The notes: generated from the letters alone by a model not told the origin. A stretch of 64,000 nucleotides of DNA from Quisquiliibacterium transsilvanicum (GCF_014202215.1 NZ_JACHGB010000003.1:372001-436000), one strand, 5' to 3'. Positions 47,667 to 57,410 are shown, counted from the stretch's first letter. Numbers and translations are program-made.

Positions 47667-48821
47667 ATGGCCAACGCCAGCACCGGTTCGGGCGTCCTGC
47701 GCAGCCTGGCGAACATCTGGCGCCTGGGCGTCAAGGAGCTCTGGAGCCTGTGGCGCGACCCGGCGATGCTGGTTCTGATCGCATTCACCTTCACGGTGTC
47801 GGTGTACACCTCCGGCGCGTCGATGCCCGAGACCCTGCACATGGCGCCGATCTCGTTCGTCGACGAGGACGACTCCGCGCTGTCGGCGCGGATCGCTTCG
47901 GCCTTCCACCCGCCGCACTTCACGCATCCCGCCAGGATCGCGCTCGGGGAGGTCGACCGCGAACTCGACGCCGGCCGCACCACCTTCGCGCTGACCATCC
48001 CGCCGGGCTTCCAGGGCGACGTACTCGCGGGCAGGGCTCCGCAGGCACAACTGAACGTCGACGCGACCCGGATGAGCCAGGCCCTCGGCGGCGCCGGGGC
48101 GATCCAGCAGATCGTGATGGGTGAGGTCACCGAGTTCCTCCAGCGCCACCGGGGCAGCGCCGTGCCGCCGGTGGACCTCGCGCTGCGCGCCCGCTTCAAC
48201 CCCGCGATGGACCCGTCCTGGTTCGGCTCGCTGATGCGAATCGTCAGCGACGTCAGCATGCTGTCGATCATCCTGGCCGGCGCCGCGCTGATCCGCGAGC
48301 GGGAGCACGGCACGGTGGAGCACCTGCTGGTGATGCCGGTGACTCCGGCCGAGATCATGCTCGGCAAGGTCTGGGCGATGGTCCTGGTGGTGCTGGCCGC
48401 GACCGGGCTCTCGCTGCGCTTCGTCGTCCAGGGCGCGCTGCAGGTGCCGATCGAGGGCTCGGTGGCGCTCTTCCTCGCGGGGACGGCGCTGCACCTCTTC
48501 GCAACCACTTCGATGGGGATCTTCATGGCGACCCTCGCGCGCAGCATGCCGCAGTTCGGCCTGCTGATGATGCTGACGATGATGCCGCTGGACATGCTCT
48601 CGGGCGGAATGACGCCGCGCGAGAGCATGCCGGAGTTCGTCCAGTTCGTCATGCTGGCGGCGCCAACCACGCACTACACCGAACTCAGCCAGGCGATCCT
48701 TTTCCGCGGCGCCGGCTTCGAGACGGTCTGGAGTTCCCTCCTGTGGCTAGCCGCGATCGGAGGCCTGCTCTTCTCGTTCTCCCTGGCGCGATTCCGCAGG
48801 ACCCTCGGGAGGATGGCATGA
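47667..48821 (+). CDS. ABC-2 type permease (YhhJ-like)
   Basis: A 384-residue inner-membrane permease. One N-terminal span is followed by a large periplasmic loop (about 45-200) and five C-terminal spans; IREREHGTVEHLLVMPVTPAEIMLGK is the family signature. It should pair with the permease part of the preceding fusion protein. ATG 47667 follows AGGAGG in the end of the upstream gene. The stop overlaps the ATG of the LpxR-like gene by 4 nt. Confidence 0.93.
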   Translation: MANASTGSGVLRSLANIWRLGVKELWSLWRDPAMLVLIAFTFTVSVYTSGASMPETLHMAPISFVDEDDSALSARIASAFHPPHFTHPARIALGEVDRELDAGRTTFALTIPPGFQGDVLAGRAPQAQLNVDATRMSQALGGAGAIQQIVMGEVTEFLQRHRGSAVPPVDLALRARFNPAMDPSWFGSLMRIVSDVSMLSIILAGAALIREREHGTVEHLLVMPVTPAEIMLGKVWAMVLVVLAATGLSLRFVVQGALQVPIEGSVALFLAGTALHLFATTSMGIFMATLARSMPQFGLLMMLTMMPLDMLSGGMTPRESMPEFVQFVMLAAPTTHYTELSQAILFRGAGFETVWSSLLWLAAIGGLLFSFSLARFRRTLGRMA

Positions 48822-49906
48822 ACTGGAAGAGACTCGATCCACGGTCCGCGCACGCCGCGGTCGCCCAAGCCCTGGGCGCCGCCCTCGCGACGGCGCTGCT
48901 GGCGATCGCATCGACAGGCACCGCCCGCGCCGCCTGCGCCGCGGACGGCGCGGAAGCGATCCGCCCGGTCATCAACGTCCGCGTCGACAACGACATGTTC
49001 GGCGGCCTGGGCCAGGACCAGGGCTACAGCAACGGCTTCCAGGTCACGCTGATGTCCGCCAACCTTAAGGAATTCGGCGACCCGGAATGCCTGCCGACCC
49101 CGGTGCGCTGGGTCGACCGCTACCTGACCTGGATGCATCCGCGCGGGCTTGACCAGAAGAACGTTGTGGTCGGATTCGGGCAGGCGCTGTTCACGCCAAC
49201 CGATCGGGAGCCCACCGCGCTGCTGCCCGACGACCGGCCCTATGCGGCCGCGCTGCTGCTGTCCGTCGGCTACAACGCGCGCAGCGGCGACCGGCTGCAG
49301 ACCTCCCACCTCAGGGTCGGCATCGTCGGCCCTTCGGCGCTGGGCGAGCAGACGCAGAACGGCTGGCACAAGATCTGGGGAATCGACCAGTTTCGGGGCT
49401 GGGACAACCAGCTGCGCGACGAGCCGGTGTTCCAGCTGGTGCACGAGCGCATGCAGCGCTGGGCGCCGCCGCCAGCGGACCGGCTGAGCTGGGATGCCAT
49501 CGGGCACTGGGGCGCGAGCCTGGGCAACCTGCTCACCTACGCCAACGCCGGCATCGAGGTGCGGATGGGGAGCCGGTTGCCCGACGACTTCGGCAGCGAC
49601 CCCCTGCGCCCGGCCGGCGAGAACACCGCGCCGCTGCGCCGGACGCCGCCGGACGAGTGGAGCTGGCACGCGTTCGCCAGCGTCGACGTCCGCGCAGTGG
49701 CCCACAACATCACGCTGGACGGCAACCTCTGGAAGAACAGCCACAGCGTGCACAGGCGGACCTTCGTCGCCGACTTCGGCCGCGGGCTCGCGGTCACCTA
49801 CGGCCCCTGGAAGCTGGCGCTGGCCCACTACAACCGCACCCGCGAGTTCGACGGGCAGCGCGCGCGCCCCGCCTTCGGCAGCATCACGGTCAGCCGCCGG
49901 TTCTGA
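48818..49906 (+). CDS. LpxR-like lipid A 3'-O-deacylase (DUF2219), outer membrane
   Basis: A 362-residue protein with a signal peptide (LGAALATALLAIASTGTARA) and the DUF2219/LpxR barrel. The active-site region is VRVDNDMFGGLGQDQGYSNG, corresponding to the N-D and Y-[ST]-N-G motifs of LpxR. RPYAAALLLSVGYNA and the C-terminal aromatic end SRRF fit an outer-membrane barrel. LpxR removes the 3'-acyloxyacyl group of lipid A in a calcium-dependent way. It is translationally coupled (ATGA) to the exporter permease, suggesting that the pump and an envelope lipid change are used together. The family is also found as general uncharacterised barrels, so activity is inferred. Confidence 0.85.
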   Translation: MNWKRLDPRSAHAAVAQALGAALATALLAIASTGTARAACAADGAEAIRPVINVRVDNDMFGGLGQDQGYSNGFQVTLMSANLKEFGDPECLPTPVRWVDRYLTWMHPRGLDQKNVVVGFGQALFTPTDREPTALLPDDRPYAAALLLSVGYNARSGDRLQTSHLRVGIVGPSALGEQTQNGWHKIWGIDQFRGWDNQLRDEPVFQLVHERMQRWAPPPADRLSWDAIGHWGASLGNLLTYANAGIEVRMGSRLPDDFGSDPLRPAGENTAPLRRTPPDEWSWHAFASVDVRAVAHNITLDGNLWKNSHSVHRRTFVADFGRGLAVTYGPWKLALAHYNRTREFDGQRARPAFGSITVSRRF

Positions 49907-49966
49907 GGCGCCGGCAGGCGAAGGGCCGGTCCGCGCAGGCGCACCAGCCGAGCCCGGACGCGCCGT

Positions 49967-50626
49967 TCAGTCTCCCAGGTCGACCACCGTCGCGAGCGGA
50001 AGGTCCGGCGGCGTCTCCCAGCCCGAGAAGACGAGCGCCCGGTCGGGGTCGCCCGCGGCGGCGTGCAGCCTCTCGCGCACGAACGCGATCGACGGCCGAT
50101 CCAGCGCGCCGAAGGGATCGTCGACCAGCGTCACCGGCGCGCGCGAAGCCAACGCCGCGGCCAGCCAGAGCTTTCGCCGGGAACCCGTGGAGAGCATGAA
50201 CAGCTTCTTGCCCATGTGCTCCTGCAGCGAGAGCCCCTCGACCAGCGCATCCAGCAGGTCGAGGTCGAAGTCCGGCCACTGCGCGCGCACCGCCGCCAGC
50301 GCCTCGACCGGCGTCACCTGCTCGAAGGCCTCGGCTCCTGCGCCCGCGAGATGCACCTGCCTGCGGTAGCCGGAGGGGTCGCGATCGAGTTCGATGCCCC
50401 TGACCTCGAGCCGGCCGGCCCGCGGCCGGACCCCGCCCGACAGCAGGCGCAGCAGCGTGGTCTTGCCGCGGCCGTCGCCGCCTCGCACCAGCGAGAGCCC
50501 GGCGGGCAGCGTGAACGAGAGCTCCTCGAACAGGACGAGGCCGGTGTGCCCGAAGCTCAGCTCGCGAGCCCGCAGCACGGCCGGCTGGCGGAGCGTGTCC
50601 GCGGGAAGATCGATGACGGAATCCAT
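49967..50626 (-). CDS. Lone ABC-type ATPase with degenerate motifs
   Basis: A 219-residue ATP-binding cassette protein related to CcmA-like small ATPases. The P-loop reads GGDGRGKTT, Walker B is VTLVDDPFGALD (Asp-Asp in place of the usual Asp-Glu), and the signature reads LSTGSRRK instead of LSGGQ. No permease gene is adjacent; it converges with the LpxR-like gene. The changed signature and Walker B raise the possibility of slow or no ATP hydrolysis, or a non-transport role. Start at 50626. Confidence 0.75.
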   Translation of the reverse strand: MDSVIDLPADTLRQPAVLRARELSFGHTGLVLFEELSFTLPAGLSLVRGGDGRGKTTLLRLLSGGVRPRAGRLEVRGIELDRDPSGYRRQVHLAGAGAEAFEQVTPVEALAAVRAQWPDFDLDLLDALVEGLSLQEHMGKKLFMLSTGSRRKLWLAAALASRAPVTLVDDPFGALDRPSIAFVRERLHAAAGDPDRALVFSGWETPPDLPLATVVDLGD

Positions 50627-50798
50627 TGCGCGCCGAGCCGGTTGAGCGGCGCCGAGTGGGCGGGGCGCCTGGTCAGGGCAAGCTTACACGCTGCCCTCCC
50701 TTGACGCAGGCGCCCGCCCGCCGATACCTTCGAGAGGCGCCCGCCGGCTGCCCGAGGCGGAACGACGCCCGCGCAGCCCACCGCAAGGACGCCCTCAC

Positions 50799-52256
50799 GT
50801 GACACCCGCAGACGGGCCCCGCCCGATGCTGATCGGCGGCCAGCAGGTGCCAGGCAGCCTGGCCCCGCTGGTTTCGATCGACCCCGCCACCGGCGCGATC
50901 AACCACCTCGTCGGCAGCGCAGGCCCCGCGGAGGTCGACGCGGCGGTCGCCTGCGCGGCGGCCGCGGCCGCGCACCGCTCGTGGTCCGCGCTGCTGCCGC
51001 CGCAGCGCGCGGCGCTGCTGCATCGCATCGGCGAGCTGATGACCCGCGACGCCGCCCTGCTCGCGCGCCTGCAGCGGCTGGAGAACGGCAAGGTGCAGGC
51101 GGAGTGCGAGGCGCAGGTGCGCAGCGCCGCCGCCACCTTCCGCTACTACGCTGCGGTGTGCGAGACCCAGGGCTCGGAACTGACGCCCGCGCGCGGCGAC
51201 TACCTGTCGATGACGGTGCACGAGCCCTACGGCGTGGTGGCCGCGATCACCCCCTGGAACTCGCCGCTGACGATGGAGGCGCAGAAGGTCGCGCCCGCCC
51301 TTGCAGCGGGCAATGCGGTGCTGCTCAAGCCCTCTGAGCTCACGCCGTCCACGGCGCTCGAGCTCGGCCGCATCGCGCTCGAAGCCGGACTGCCGCCGGG
51401 CGTCCTCAACGTGCTCCCGGGCCGCGGCGCGGAAACCGGCGCCGCGCTGCTCGCCCATCCCGGCGTGCGGATGCTGTCCTTCACCGGCGGCACCGCCAGC
51501 GGCCTGCGCATCGCCGAGGCGGCCGCGCGCCGGCTGCTGCCGGTGGCGCTGGAGCTCGGCGGCAAGTCGCCGCACATCGTCTTCGAGGACGCCGACCTGG
51601 ACGCCGCGGCCGAGGCGGTCTGCGGCGGGATCTTCGAGGGCAGCGGGCAATCCTGCGTGGCCGGCTCGCGCCTGTTCGTGCAGCGCTCCGCCTGGGCGGG
51701 GGTGCTCGAGCGCGTCCTTGCCCGCGCGCGCGCGCTGCGGGTCGACCTGCCGGATGCGCCCGGCGCCCAGATGGGGCCGATCGCATCCTTCGCGCATCGG
51801 GACGGCATCGAGCGCATCGTCGACGCGGCACGCGCCGGCGGGGCGCAGGTCCTCGCCGGCGGCGGCCGGCCCGAGCAGGCACGGCTGGCGCGCGGCGCCT
51901 TCTACCTGCCCACGGTGATCGCCGGCATCGACAACCGGGCCGAGGTCGCACGCCGGGAGATCTTCGGCCCGGTGCTCTGCGCGCTGCCCTTCGACGACGA
52001 GGACGACCTGGTCGCCCAGGCCAACGACTCCAGCTACGGGCTGGCTGCGGGCATCTGGACCCGCGACTTCCCGCGCGCCTGGCGCATCGCTCGCGCGCTG
52101 CAGGCGGGCACCGTCTGGATCAACACCTACAAGCAGCTGTCCATCGCCACACCCTTCGGAGGCTTCAAGGACAGCGGACTCGGCCGCGAGAAGGGCATCA
52201 CGGGGATGCGGCTGTACCAGCAGGCCAAGGGCATCTACGTCGGCCTTGCGCGCTGA
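50799..52256 (+). CDS. NAD(P)-dependent aldehyde dehydrogenase
   Basis: A 485-residue aldehyde dehydrogenase. It has the proline-lined ITPWNSPL, the general-base Glu in LELGGKSPHIVF, the catalytic Cys in EGSGQSCVAGSR and the C-terminal PFGGFKDSGLGRE. It oxidises an aldehyde to a carboxylate with NAD(P). The start is a GTG at 50799 with AAGGA about 9 nt upstream. It lies 24 nt before a 3-hydroxyisobutyrate-dehydrogenase-like gene on the same strand and is probably co-transcribed with it. Confidence 0.9.
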   Translation: MTPADGPRPMLIGGQQVPGSLAPLVSIDPATGAINHLVGSAGPAEVDAAVACAAAAAAHRSWSALLPPQRAALLHRIGELMTRDAALLARLQRLENGKVQAECEAQVRSAAATFRYYAAVCETQGSELTPARGDYLSMTVHEPYGVVAAITPWNSPLTMEAQKVAPALAAGNAVLLKPSELTPSTALELGRIALEAGLPPGVLNVLPGRGAETGAALLAHPGVRMLSFTGGTASGLRIAEAAARRLLPVALELGGKSPHIVFEDADLDAAAEAVCGGIFEGSGQSCVAGSRLFVQRSAWAGVLERVLARARALRVDLPDAPGAQMGPIASFAHRDGIERIVDAARAGGAQVLAGGGRPEQARLARGAFYLPTVIAGIDNRAEVARREIFGPVLCALPFDDEDDLVAQANDSSYGLAAGIWTRDFPRAWRIARALQAGTVWINTYKQLSIATPFGGFKDSGLGREKGITGMRLYQQAKGIYVGLAR

Positions 52257-52280
52257 ACGCCCACTCCAGGAGGACACCGC

Positions 52281-53171
52281 ATGACTCTCGCAGACCGGCC
52301 CGCGCGCCTCGGCTTCATCGGCCTGGGCGTGATGGGCGAACCGATGTGCCGCAATCTCGCGCTGAAGTCGGGCGCCGAGGTTCGCGCCTCGGACCTGGAC
52401 CCCGCGCCGCTGGAACGCCTGCGGGCGCACGGCATCCGGTCGGCCGGCAGCGTCGCCGAGGCGGCACGCGACGCCGACGCGGTCTTCCTGTCGCTGCCCT
52501 CGGGCGCGGTCGTCCAGTCGCTTGCCGAAGCGCCCGGCGGGTTGCTGGAGAACGCCGTTCCCGGGCAGATCATCGTCGACCTGAGCACCTCCCCGGTGGA
52601 CCTCACGCGCGAGCTCGCCCGGCGCTTCGCCGAGCGCGGCGCGGTCTTCGTGGACGCGCCGGTGGCGCGCACCCGCGCGGCCGCCGAGGCCGGCACGCTG
52701 TCGGTGATGGTGGGCGCCGACGCCCCGGTCTTCGAGCGCATCCGGCCCTGGCTGGCCTGCTTCGCCAGCGACATCACGCTGTGCGGCCCCTCCGGCGGCG
52801 GCCAGATCGTCAAGCTGCTGAACAACATGGTGCTGTTCGAGACCGTGATGGCGCTGTCGGAAGCCAAGGCGATCGGCGAGCGCGCCGGCGTGGATCCGGC
52901 ACTGCTCTTCGAGACGCTCTCGAAGGGCTCGGCCGACAGCTTCGCGCTGCGCAACCACGGCATGAAGGCGATGCTGCCGGGCGACTTCCCAGAGCGCGCC
53001 TTCTCGGTCAGCTACGCGGCGAAAGACCTCGCCTACGCGCTGGCGCTGGCCGCGGACACCGGCGTGGCGGCGCGGGGCGCGCAACTGGTGCGCGCGCTGT
53101 TCGAGCAGGCCGAGGAGGCGGGCGTGGCGGACCGCTACTTTCCGGTGATCAGCACGCTGCCGGGCTCCTGA
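52281..53171 (+). CDS. 3-hydroxyisobutyrate dehydrogenase-family oxidoreductase
   Basis: A 296-residue beta-hydroxyacid dehydrogenase. Rossmann motif GFIGLGVMGEPM, catalytic Ser/Gly region DAPVARTRAAAEAGTL, the catalytic Lys in GGGQIVKLLNN and a helical dimer domain. It reduces or oxidises a small 3-hydroxy acid. GGAGG lies about 10 nt before the ATG. Together with the upstream aldehyde dehydrogenase it could convert a hydroxy acid to an acid by way of a semialdehyde; the exact substrate is not evident. Confidence 0.9.
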   Translation: MTLADRPARLGFIGLGVMGEPMCRNLALKSGAEVRASDLDPAPLERLRAHGIRSAGSVAEAARDADAVFLSLPSGAVVQSLAEAPGGLLENAVPGQIIVDLSTSPVDLTRELARRFAERGAVFVDAPVARTRAAAEAGTLSVMVGADAPVFERIRPWLACFASDITLCGPSGGGQIVKLLNNMVLFETVMALSEAKAIGERAGVDPALLFETLSKGSADSFALRNHGMKAMLPGDFPERAFSVSYAAKDLAYALALAADTGVAARGAQLVRALFEQAEEAGVADRYFPVISTLPGS

Positions 53172-53195
53172 ACCCGGCAGGCCGCCGCGCTGCGC

Positions 53196-54002
53196 TCACC
53201 CCCGCGGCGGCAGGTGCAGGCAGGCGATCCCCAGCTCGTCGCCCTCCAGCCGCGGGTAGCGCTGCAGCACCAGCGGGTCATGGCCGGGCACCACGTGCTC
53301 CGGAGAATCGGCTTCGGCCAGCAGCCGCCGGTGGCCGTCGAGCATGTCCGCCACGTTGTAGACAATGGGGAAGGGCCGGCCCTGCTCGAGGTTCTCGTAG
53401 TAGTGGCTGGCGTCGGAGGCCAGCACCACGCGCCCGCGCTGCGTGGCGACCCGCACCGACTGCAGGCCGCGCGTGTGGCCGCCGATCAGCAGCAGGTCCA
53501 CTCCCGGCGTGATCGTCGCGTCGCCGGCGTGGAAGACCACGCGGTCCGCATACACCTTGCGCACCAGCCCGACCACGTCGTCCACCGAGTAGGCGTGGCG
53601 CATCTGCGCGTGGCACATGCAGCGGCCGGTGGCGAAGTCCAGCTCGGCGTCCTGGACGTGGAAGCGCGCCTTCGGCAGCTTGTCGAGGTTGCCGGCGTGA
53701 TCGTAGTGCAGGTGGGTCAGGACCACGTCGCTGATGTCCTCCGGCGCCAGCCCGAAGACGCGCAGCGACTCGATCGGACAGCGGGTGAGCACGCGGCCGC
53801 GGCTCGCGGCGCTCTGTGCGTTGAAGCCGGTGTCGACCAGGATGTTGCGTCCGCCGCCGCGCAGCAGCCAGACGAAGAAGTCCAGCGGCATCGGGCCGTC
53901 GTGCGGATCGTGGCCGATGAAGTTGTCGCTGCGCATGCGGTGCACGCTGGCGTAGCGGATCGCGTAGACCTCGTACTGCGTCGCTGCATCGGTTCGGTTC
54001 AT
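53196..54002 (-). CDS. N-acyl-homoserine-lactonase-like metallo-beta-lactamase-fold hydrolase
   Basis: A 268-residue MBL-fold hydrolase. THLHYDHAGNLD has the HxHxDH metal motif, GHTRGLQ and PGHDP supply later ligands, and SDASHYYENL completes the site. The nearest named group is the AttM/AiiB N-acyl-homoserine lactonase type, though many members open other lactones. ATG at 54002, 52 nt after the end of tcuB on the same strand, so it may be co-transcribed with tcuA-tcuB. No luxI/luxR gene is in the window, so quorum quenching is only one option. Confidence 0.85.
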   Translation of the reverse strand: MNRTDAATQYEVYAIRYASVHRMRSDNFIGHDPHDGPMPLDFFVWLLRGGGRNILVDTGFNAQSAASRGRVLTRCPIESLRVFGLAPEDISDVVLTHLHYDHAGNLDKLPKARFHVQDAELDFATGRCMCHAQMRHAYSVDDVVGLVRKVYADRVVFHAGDATITPGVDLLLIGGHTRGLQSVRVATQRGRVVLASDASHYYENLEQGRPFPIVYNVADMLDGHRRLLAEADSPEHVVPGHDPLVLQRYPRLEGDELGIACLHLPPRG

Positions 54003-54054
54003 GCCTTCTCCTCGCCTTCGTGGGGTTGGTTCGCGCGCCCGAGCCGGCGCCGAT

Positions 54055-55176
54055 TCAATCGTCGCCCAGGCCCAGCCGGTTCGGCTGGCGCCGCTCGATG
54101 GACCACTTCAGCAGGGCCGCGCCGCGGTAGACCCCGTGGGCGAACTTGCCATAGGGCAGCGTGAGGAACAGCGCCATCACCACGCCCAGGTGGATTGCCA
54201 GCAGCAGCGGCAGCGCCGCGGTCTGCCGGGCCAGCATCAGCAGCAGGCCGGTGAGCGCCGCCAGGAACAGCAGCGCGATGAAGCCGCGGTCCATGCCGCG
54301 CTGCGCCGGCTCGCCCTGCATCGGGTCGCGGCGCAGGTTCAGCCGCCACAGCCCGGCGGTGCCGGCCAGCAGTGACAGGCCTCCCGCCGTGCCCAGCAGC
54401 TTGGGCAGGCTGGCGAACCCGTAGGGTGCCGTCCAGCCGAAGCCGTAGTGGTAGAGGGTGCCCGCGCTGGTCGCCGCGAAGCACAGCATGAAGCCGTAGA
54501 AGGTGAAGTGATGCCAGCGCCGCCGCGCCAGCGTGAACGCATCGTCCTCCTCGTTGCAGCCGTCGCCGTGGCCGCCGTCGAGGTACTTCAGCCGAAGCGC
54601 GTCGCCGGCGGCCTCTCGTACCGCGTCCGCGCCGGGCCGCCCCGGCGGCGCCTCCCTCCAGAAGCGGCGCACGCCGATGCCCAGCGCCAGCACCGCGAAC
54701 AGGAACACCGGGGCGAACATCCCCACCATCAGCCCGTGGGGGAAGACGGCATAGAAGTCGCCCGCCGGCCGCGCGCTCCAGAGCGCCCCCTCCCGCAGCA
54801 GCGCCAGCACCAGGAACAGCGCGAGCCCCGCGGCCAGCGCCACCGACAGCACGAGTCCGTTGCGCGCATAGAGCCTGCCGAGCGCGGCCGGCCAGGCGTG
54901 GTCGGTGTAGGTGCGCACCCGCACCCTGGCCATCGTCCGCGGGACGTTGATCGCGAACTCGTGCGGCGGCGCGTACTGGCAGGCATGCAGGCAGGCGCCG
55001 CAGTTGTGGCACAGGCTGGCCAGGAAGTGGACGTCGGCCCTGCCGAATTCGAGCCGCCGCGTCATTGCCGGGAATACCGCGCAGAAGCCCTCGCAGTAGC
55101 GGCAGGCGTTGCAGACCTGGAGGACCCGCGCGGCCTCCGCCTCGTCGGGGCCGGGCGCGTGCAGGTCAGGCAGCAT
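54055..55176 (-). CDS. tcuB: Tricarballylate utilization protein TcuB
   Basis: A 373-residue iron-sulfur/membrane protein. The N-terminal part has two cysteine clusters ([15 protein letters not shown] and [16 protein letters not shown]) for two [4Fe-4S] centres. The C-terminal two thirds has about six membrane spans with histidines ([11 protein letters not shown]) that may bind haem. TcuB takes electrons from the flavin of TcuA and passes them to the quinone pool. ATG 55176 with GGAGG upstream; it overlaps the end of tcuA by 11 nt. Length matches the family (about 380). Confidence 0.92.
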   Translation of the reverse strand: MLPDLHAPGPDEAEAARVLQVCNACRYCEGFCAVFPAMTRRLEFGRADVHFLASLCHNCGACLHACQYAPPHEFAINVPRTMARVRVRTYTDHAWPAALGRLYARNGLVLSVALAAGLALFLVLALLREGALWSARPAGDFYAVFPHGLMVGMFAPVFLFAVLALGIGVRRFWREAPPGRPGADAVREAAGDALRLKYLDGGHGDGCNEEDDAFTLARRRWHHFTFYGFMLCFAATSAGTLYHYGFGWTAPYGFASLPKLLGTAGGLSLLAGTAGLWRLNLRRDPMQGEPAQRGMDRGFIALLFLAALTGLLLMLARQTAALPLLLAIHLGVVMALFLTLPYGKFAHGVYRGAALLKWSIERRQPNRLGLGDD

Positions 55177-56632
55177 CGGAAGCCTCCGTGTCCGCAGGCG
55201 TCGCACGCCCCGGTGGCGTCGCGGTCGTCCGTCGCGCGGCGGGCCCGCGCTGAGCGCGTGAGGCGGCCGCTGCGCGCTCCCCCGCGATCCGCCCGAACGC
55301 GGTGCCGATCGCCATGCCCACGCCCGCCGTGTAGCCCTGGCCGAGCACGTTGCCGGCCATCATCTCGCCCGCGGCGAAGAGGTTGGCGCTGGGCTCGCCG
55401 CCGAAGTGCACCGCCGCCCGCTCGTCGACCCTGAGGCCGAGGTAAGTGAAGGTCACGCCAGGACGCAGCGCGTAGCCGTGGAAGGGCGGCGTGTCGATCG
55501 GCAGCGCCCAGTGGCTCTTGGGCGGCGCCAGCCCCTCGGTGCGGCAGTCGTCCAGCCGGGTGTGGTCGAAGCTTCCCGGGCGGCAGGCCGCGTTGTACTC
55601 GCCGATCGTCCGCACGAAGGCCGCCTCGTCCAGTCCCAGTGCCCGCGCCAGCTCCGCGATGGAGCCGGCCCGCACACCCGGAAACACTGGCGGCATGAAG
55701 CGCCCGAGCGCCTTGGCGTCGATGACCGACCAGGCGATCTGCCCGGGCTGCTGCGCCACCAGCCGGCCCCAGATCGCGTAGCGCTTGGGCCAGAAATCCT
55801 CGCCCTCGTCGTGGAAGCGCGCGGCCTCCCGGTTGACGACGACGCCCAGCGAGACGCAGTCGATCCGGGTGCAGATGCCGCCGTCGTAGAGCGGCGCGCG
55901 CGCGTCGATCGCCACCATGTGCGCCTGCGTCGGGTCGCCCACCGAGTCCGCGCCGGCGTCGAGCATGAAGCGCAGCACCGTGCCCCGGTTGTAGCGGGTG
56001 CCGCGGATCAGGAAGTTCTCCGCGGGCCACTCGCCGCGCTCGTTGCGGCCCCAGGCCTCGCGCAGCCAGTCCAGGTCGGACTCGAAGCCCCCCGCGGCCA
56101 GCACGCAGGCGCGCGCCTCGATGCGCTCGCCGCCGACGAAGGAGGCCTCGAAGCGGCCGTCGCGCAGCGCCAGCCGGTCGACCGGCGCGTCGTAGCGGAC
56201 CGCCACGCCCATCCGCTGCGCGCTGCGGTGATAGGCGTTGACCAGCGCCTTGCCGCCGCCCATGAAAAAGGCGTTGGTGCGCGCGGTGTGCAGCGCGCCA
56301 GAGAGCGAAGGCTGGAAGCGCACCCCGTGCCCGCGCATCCAGTCGCGGCAGGTCGACGAAGCGCGGATCGCGATGCGCGCCAGCCGCTCGTCGGTCAGCC
56401 CGCCGGTCACGGTCAGCAGGTCCTGCCAGTACTCCTCCTCCGGATAGGCGTCGACCAGCACGTCCTGCGGCGCATCGTGCATGCAGCGGATGTTGCGCGT
56501 GTGCGCCGAGTTGCCGCCCCGCCATTCGCGCGGCGCGGCCTCGAGCAGCAGGACGCTCGCCCCCGCCTCGCGCGCGCTCAGTGCGGCGCACAGCGCGGCG
56601 TTGCCTCCTCCGACCACCAGCACGTCCAGCAC
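55166..56632 (-). CDS. tcuA: FAD-dependent tricarballylate dehydrogenase TcuA
   Basis: A 488-residue flavoprotein of the fumarate-reductase/succinate-dehydrogenase fold. FAD motif [19 protein letters not shown], then [14 protein letters not shown], the substrate-site [16 protein letters not shown] and the C-terminal [22 protein letters not shown]. It oxidises tricarballylate to cis-aconitate. The start is a GTG at 56632 with AAGGAGC 9 nt upstream, which places the FAD motif at the very N-terminus as in homologues; a longer in-frame ATG at 56743 lies outside this pattern. First gene of tcuA-tcuB-lactonase. No TcuR/TcuC gene is in the window. Confidence 0.9.
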   Translation of the reverse strand: MLDVLVVGGGNAALCAALSAREAGASVLLLEAAPREWRGGNSAHTRNIRCMHDAPQDVLVDAYPEEEYWQDLLTVTGGLTDERLARIAIRASSTCRDWMRGHGVRFQPSLSGALHTARTNAFFMGGGKALVNAYHRSAQRMGVAVRYDAPVDRLALRDGRFEASFVGGERIEARACVLAAGGFESDLDWLREAWGRNERGEWPAENFLIRGTRYNRGTVLRFMLDAGADSVGDPTQAHMVAIDARAPLYDGGICTRIDCVSLGVVVNREAARFHDEGEDFWPKRYAIWGRLVAQQPGQIAWSVIDAKALGRFMPPVFPGVRAGSIAELARALGLDEAAFVRTIGEYNAACRPGSFDHTRLDDCRTEGLAPPKSHWALPIDTPPFHGYALRPGVTFTYLGLRVDERAAVHFGGEPSANLFAAGEMMAGNVLGQGYTAGVGMAIGTAFGRIAGERAAAASRAQRGPAARRTTATPPGRATPADTEASDAA

Positions 56633-56739
56633 GTCTCGTCGCTCCTTGCCAGCGGTCGACTCTAGGCCGGTAGTGGATCCTGCGCCAGTGCGCAGGCACG
56701 CGCCGGTTCCGGCTTTCGTCATGCAGGCCCGATGCACCC

Positions 56740-57312
56740 TCACCGGGGCATCGGATTAGCCTGATCGCCCTGCCCCTGCGACCGGCCTCGGGACGCCTCC
56801 AGGTGATCGACGGTGAAGGCGAAGTCCTCCGCGAGACCTCGCTGGACCTGGCCCGCGAACAGCCGCGCCACCTCCCGTCCGACGACCGGGAGGCCGCATC
56901 CCGCCTGGAACTCGAGCGTCAATCGACTGCTGGCCGGCGAGCGCTCGACGAGTCGACCGACGCCCGTGGCAAACACCGGCAGCGCTGCCATCCGGATGTC
57001 CAGCCAGGCATCGACCCGCGCGACGTCGACCCGCTGCCAGCGCGAACGATGCCGCATCGTCTGCCAGCGGCCCGCGACCACCCCGGCCCATCGCGGCAAC
57101 CCCTCGGCCGCGACCGGTGCACTGCGCTCGAGTTCGACCTCGATGCGTGTCTCGTCAGCATCGAAGCGCAGGATCCGCAGTGCCCTCGAACCGAGCGCGC
57201 GGTACTTGTGCTCGACGTAGTCGCGCGTGCCCAGGACTGCCCAGAGCTGGCCGATCCCTGCGGGATACGACTGGGTCACCCGGAAGCGGTCGTCGGCAGG
57301 CGCCTCGGACAT
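56740..57312 (-). CDS. DUF2505 protein (SRPBCC-like fold)
   Basis: A 190-residue protein matching the pattern of DUF2505: VTQSYPAGIGQLWAVLGTRD near the start, then a beta-rich core with DVARVDAWLDI, and GREVARLFAGQVQRGLAEDF near the end. The family is expected to have a START/SRPBCC cavity for a lipid-like ligand, but no reaction is known. ATG 57312 has CCAGGAGGGTCGAC directly ahead. It lies 107 nt upstream of tcuA on the same strand and diverges from the epoxide-hydrolase-like gene. Confidence 0.75.
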   Translation of the reverse strand: MSEAPADDRFRVTQSYPAGIGQLWAVLGTRDYVEHKYRALGSRALRILRFDADETRIEVELERSAPVAAEGLPRWAGVVAGRWQTMRHRSRWQRVDVARVDAWLDIRMAALPVFATGVGRLVERSPASSRLTLEFQAGCGLPVVGREVARLFAGQVQRGLAEDFAFTVDHLEASRGRSQGQGDQANPMPR

Positions 57313-57410
57313 GTCGACCCTCCTGGTGCGTTTCACGCCGGATCCGCGCGAGAATAGCGCGGGCCGTACACCTGCGCGATGATTTGGCCCGATTTCGACG
57401 GAGACATCGC

